Assembly (NCBI RefSeq): GCF_017591425.1
Contig: NW_024467119.1
Location: 26,013,001 to 26,077,000, forward strand
DNA: 64,000 bases
Direction: 5' to 3'
Source: Ochotona curzoniae
Taxonomy: Eukaryota; Chordata; Mammalia; Lagomorpha; Ochotonidae
Shown: in pieces, positions 59,907 through 64,000 of the stretch
Layout of the letters: the number at the start of each line of letters is the position of its first letter
Numbering within the stretch: the stretch's first letter is position 1
The notes under the pieces: model-generated
The model's input: only the letters and a program-made list of their open reading frames with translations
Database searches by the model: none
Told to the model about the DNA's origin: nothing
Made by a program: the position numbers and the translations under genes

Positions 59907-60117
59907 CCAGTGTGCGGTACAGCATCTACCTACTAACTTGCTGACAAAGTAGTACAAGTGGTCCAAGTGCTTGGACTCCTACACCTACAAGGGAGATCCA
60001 GAAGAAGCTCCTGGCTTTGGCTTGGCCCAGCCTTGGCTACTGTGGCTTTTGGGGAATGAACCAATTGGTGCAATATTTTTCTGTTTATTCTTCTTTCAAA
60101 TAAAAATTTTTTTTAAC
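59907..60117 (+). repeat. Old C-SINE fragment
   Basis: AAGTGCTTGGACTCCTACACC, GAAGAAGCTCCTGGCTTTGG and a TTTCAAATAAAAATTTT end. Confidence 0.65.
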
Positions 60118-60118
60118 T

Positions 60119-60353
60119 GCTGGGGCTGGCACAGTGGTGTGGCCATCCAATCGCCCAGGTGCAGTGATGGAACCCCATGGGCTTCTAGTTCCAGCTACTC
60201 CACTTCAATACATCCACCTGTTAATGGCCTGAGAAGTAGCAGTGGATGGCCCAAGGTTTTGGGCCGCTGCAACCATGCAGGAAACCTTGAACAGCCTCCT
60301 GGCTTCCAAGCTCCAGATCAGCCCAGTTCCTTTGCTACCATTTGAGGGGTGAA
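60119..60353 (+). repeat. Old C-SINE lacking its 3' end
   Basis: GCTGGGGCTGGCACAGTGG head, GTTAATGGCCTGAGAAGTAGC, ends at CATTTGAGGGGTGAAATG. Directly abuts the preceding fragment. Confidence 0.7.
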
Positions 60354-60476
60354 ATGTTATTACGTAGGGGGGAAAAAGTATTTATGTCAGTGTTTGTATG
60401 GAGAAGTCCCAATGAGAAAAGCACATGTATGTAGAATTACTTATATTGTGCCTAAAATACCATTGGATAAATGGTA

Positions 60477-60508
<32 letters not shown>

Positions 60509-60875
60509 CCCCATCAATTCCAGGGAGGAAAACTAAGCAGCAAGGGAATAAAGAATAGGCAAGATTTTTATTTTTAAAATTCTCTTCTTACTTCTTGTAT
60601 TTGAAACAAAATTATCTAATTTTAAAGTTAGAATTATAGAGGGGAAGAAAGACAAAAGGAGAGGCAAAGTGGTAATTATACACACCTCATACAAATATGC
60701 AAGCCAATAACAAAAGTGTTGCTTCATTGATTTTATTATTACTAAATATCTTAAGATCATATATGGCTTTGTAATTTTTAGTATGTTTTCAAGGTTTCCA
60801 TATATAAAGCAATACCTATTAAAACAAATTTAACACACTATGTGCAGTAACGTTTTCAGTATAAATTATTTGGGT

Positions 60876-61205
60876 TTTTAAAAACGATTTTATTTTTATT
60901 GGAAAGTTAGATACACAGAGAGGAGGAGAGACAGAGAGGAAGATCTTTCATCAGATGGTTCACTCCCCAAGTAGCCACAATGGCCAGAGCTGAGCTGATC
61001 TGAAGCCAGGAGCCAGGAGCTTCTACTGAGTCTCCTGCACAGGTGCAGGGTCCCAAGGCTTTGTGTTGTCCTTGACTGCTTTCCCAGGCAACAAGCAGGG
61101 AGCTGGATGGGAAGTGGGGCTGCCAGGATTCAAATTGGCACCCACATGGGATCCCGGTGTGTGCAAGCTGAGGACTTTAGCCACTAGCCTATTGCACCGG
61201 GCTCT
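60876..61205 (-). mobile_element. Full-length C-SINE
   Basis: ATTTTATTTTTATTGGAAAG tail side, GAGGAAGATCTTTCATC, CTATTGCACCGGGCTC head at right. Same strand as AFF1. Confidence 0.88.
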
Positions 61206-61870
61206 ATATTGTTTTTGATAATATGTTAAATACATCCTCAGGGCAAATATGTTAAGCCCAACTGGAATGGACTTAAACATCACTTAAAAACAAAGTATCT
61301 AGCTGAATGCTAAAAAACTTAATATTTGACAGTAAGTATATCTAATCTGTTATTCACCACCTTCCTAACTGCTGGCTGTGATCCATTACCATTCAACAGA
61401 AAGTCCTCAATGGCCTCAATTTTAAAAAAATTCTAAAAAACTGTGCCTTTAAGAAGACTGCATGAGACCTCATCAAACTCACTGTGGGCAGAATGGTTAT
61501 GAATGCTTTAGCAGGAATGGCCTTTCAAAAGTTCAAAATAAAAATATAACAAAGAAAAAAAGAATGGCTTAAAAGGTACTACTTAAAAAACTGCACCATT
61601 TAAAAAAAAAAAAAGTTATCTAGATGCTGGTTCCATTACAGTGATAATAAACTGACAAGTTCTTTCAAGTCTCAAGTCTTCCATAACTAATTCTAGTTAT
61701 CAAAACATACATTTTTTGAGGAAATCAAACTTTTCTTTTCTGAGCGGGCACCTCAATTTGCATAGCAGGAGCAGCCTTTCAACTAGAATATATCAATGCA
61801 GGAGAGGTGCGAAACTACAGTGTGGCAATGCTGTCACTACACATTTCAATCACCTTCCTGCTCCCCATCC

Positions 61871-61891
61871 CACACACACACACACACACAC
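61871..61891. repeat. (CA)n microsatellite
   Basis: About ten CA units. Confidence 0.9.
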
Positions 61892-62835
61892 GATCTCAAA
61901 TTTCATATGAAGGAATGATTAAGAAAGTAAACAAGCTTTAAACTGCCTTGTCTACCAGGACAGGATTTCAGACCTGCCTTGCTGCTCCCTAAGAAAACAC
62001 ATCTATCAGACATCAGTGGCACTAACGCTCAAGAACTATGCAGTCTCCTTCCATGTGTCTCAGAATGTCTACACATTTTAATGGTTGAGCATAAGCTAAC
62101 AGAGGCATTAGGACCAAAAATCAATCAATCAATAAAAATCTTTCCACCAGTTATTGGATGAAGTTGAAAAAAACTAAAAATCATAGGAATAAGGTAAACC
62201 ATTTAATCCATGCTTTTTCTGAAAAGTAATAAAGATTTTTTTTTCCCTGGATTTATTCCAGCAGTAATCTCAACAGTATCCTCTGGGCTAGGTCTTAGTT
62301 GACTGTCTCTGGCACTGATTATTAAAAAACACAAACTAGGGGCAAGAAAGGGAGGAGAAGGGCATGGAAAAGAAAAAAAGGACTCCGAGGAAGCTACCCC
62401 AGGGATTTATGATACTGGAAAAAAACACTAAACAGAGAAGGCAAACATATATGAGCCTGCCCTTCACATTCTTATTCTGAAAAGCAAGTCCCTCTTTTTT
62501 TCTCTCCCAGTCACATTATTGCTAAGTAACAGCCAAACAGAAATAAACCAACCTGGAATTGTACAATTCATCTATCATCAGGACACTATGAATGACTGTA
62601 AATATTTAATACTATCACATAACACTAAAATTTAAGACACTATTTTGCTTCTCAAAACTTATCAAAATGCAGATTGAGTCATAATGTAGGGGTAAAAAAA
62701 TAAGACTAGCAATCCCATCAAATCTCAGGTAATCATCATCTTGTACTGCATTATTTTTCGATATAACTTTGGCCTGAAATATACCCAAATGACATTAAAC
62801 TTCAGCAAAATTCATTCAATAAACTGATTTACTGG

Positions 62836-63060
62836 GGCAGGCTTTGTAGTGTAACAATCTAAGCTACTGTCTACAATGCCAGGATCCTGTATTGGAGCAT
62901 CAGTTCGAGTCCAGGCTGCTTTGCTTCAAATCCAGCTTACTAGAATGTGCTGAGTAAAGCAGTGAAAGACAGTTCCAAGTCCTTGGGCCCTGCTCCCATT
63001 CAAAAGAGCCAGAGGAGTTCTGGGCTCTGGGCTTTAAGCTGGACTATTCCCAGCCTTTCA
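62836..63060 (+). repeat. Old C-SINE fragment
   Basis: GGGGCAGGCTTTGTAGTG head, AGTTCGAGTCCAGGCTGC, CAAGTCCTTGGGCCCTGC; 3' part lost. Confidence 0.65.
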
Positions 63061-64000
63061 ACCTTCCAAGTGTTTAAGGTACAATGTAACCCAACCACAC
63101 TCATCACAAACCTCAATCTTCTCGCAGACCTTTCTGCTTTCTTCCTTCCTACACTTTTCCAAACACTGACTTTATGTGCCAGAGAAGGGGGAATACAAGA
63201 AGGCCACAATTCTAACAACAAAGGCAAATCCTTGGAAAATTGTCCTTATGATACAGGAGGGGCAAAGCAGAAGCATAAGATATCTCAGTTGTACAATAAT
63301 CCAACTGTGGCCCTCCTATTACGTACACCTGGCAAACAGCCCGTGGGAAAAGGCTCCTGGAGCCCATTCGTGCTCCTTCCTTAATAGCACAATCACATTG
63401 CCAGCTTGGGGGACAGGTAGCGAACAGGTGCCGGCAACAAACGAAAAAAAAACAAAAACTGTTAAGGTCCCTTCAACTTGATTGGTATATAACAACATCC
63501 TCCAATAAAAAGGCAATATTATTATAAAGTCACAATAATGCTGCCTACCATGTGCACTGGTATGAATAAATGAACCTGTAAAGATTTAGATAGGATCCTG
63601 AGAAAGTAAGCCTGGTCTATAACTTCTTACGTAAACCCAGGAGAGGCATCTTAATGTCAAACAGTGTTCTCAGCAATAATCTCTGAAAATCTCTTTGTAG
63701 AGTACAACAACATTAGTGCTTTTCTGGACTTAAGTAGGATCTGATCTTCAGGGGAAAAAAGTACTTGTTTATTTTTGTTGTTGTTGTTTATTTAAAAAGT
63801 ACTTGTTGCATTCAAAGTCTAGGGATACACAGATCCTCTTACTCATTTCCTGACATAATTCCTAGGAAAAGAAGCCAAAAAGTTACTAACTGTAGGCAAA
63901 TAAATTAAGGAAGCATTTGAACTATTTAACAACTTGGAGGTGTTCTCTCTCCTTGCTTTTGGCCAATTTCTAAGCTGTCTTGTGGTTGACAGAAGAGGGT

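Larger units (their letters stand above)
52151..64000 (-). other. AFF1: AFF1 intron 3 (partial)
   Basis: 11.9 kb to the window edge. It holds a SINE cluster (52400-53310), a very young SINE (55047-55406), a long L1 3'UTR/3' end (56430-58305), MIR-like sequence near 58860, SINEs at 59907, 60119, 60876 and 62836, and an (AC)n near 61871. 53320-54960, 58310-58850, 59050-59900, 61210-62830 and 63080-64000 show nothing recognisable. I did not find exon 3. Confidence 0.75.

Noticed and set aside
62947..63384. 145-codon plus-strand frame
   Set aside because: Its first third is an old SINE remnant and the rest has no recognisable domain.
52151..64000. Search for large AFF1 exon 3
   Set aside because: No minus-strand frame resembles the Ser/Pro/His-rich exon 3 product; presumed above position 64000.

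Overview
This is vertebrate nuclear DNA: long introns, GT-AG splice sites and dense retroposons, with no operon-like gene packing. The SINEs are lagomorph C-type elements (tRNA-derived head, CT-rich 3' part, AATAAA-rich tail). Their young form, with heads like GGGCCCGGCATGATAGC, is what I associate with pikas (Ochotona) rather than rabbits. L1 3' ends of lagomorph type agree. The species call is inference from repeat style.

One protein-coding gene fills the window, on the minus strand: AFF1 (AF4, AF4/FMR2 family), a disordered scaffold of the super elongation complex. I resolved 16 consecutive internal coding exons (classical AF4 exons 4 to 19). They lie between 52150 and 674, are joined by 15 complete introns, and all have GT-AG sites. 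Their phases chain without a break through 2,497 nt (832 codons plus 1 nt). Large exon 3 and the terminal exon 20 are not visible, so the window is an internal slice lacking promoter, start codon, stop codon and 3'UTR.

Layout from high to low coordinates (5' to 3' of the gene): 64000-52151 is the proximal part of intron 3. 52150-42120 carries exons 4-7, four short exons that include the ELL-binding segment. 42119-29241 is the long, repeat-rich intron 7. 29240-26410 holds exons 8-10, which encode the acidic serine-rich transactivation region. 20175-19240 is the 936-nt exon 11 with the AF9/ENL-binding motif. 9783-8509 holds the basic nuclear-localisation exons 12-13. 7837-674 holds exons 14-19, encoding the start of the C-terminal homology (dimerisation) domain.

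The introns hold roughly 30 SINE insertions (several nested, several with readable target-site duplications), L1 3' ends, a U2 snRNA pseudogene, a possible solo LTR, microsatellites, a 22-bp tandem repeat and a 256-bp polypurine tract. The most notable structure is a pair of nearly identical composite SINE blocks of about 580 bp in inverted orientation. They lie in introns 10 and 7 and exactly bracket exons 8-10. I found no operon, CRISPR array, new enzyme system or second protein-coding gene.
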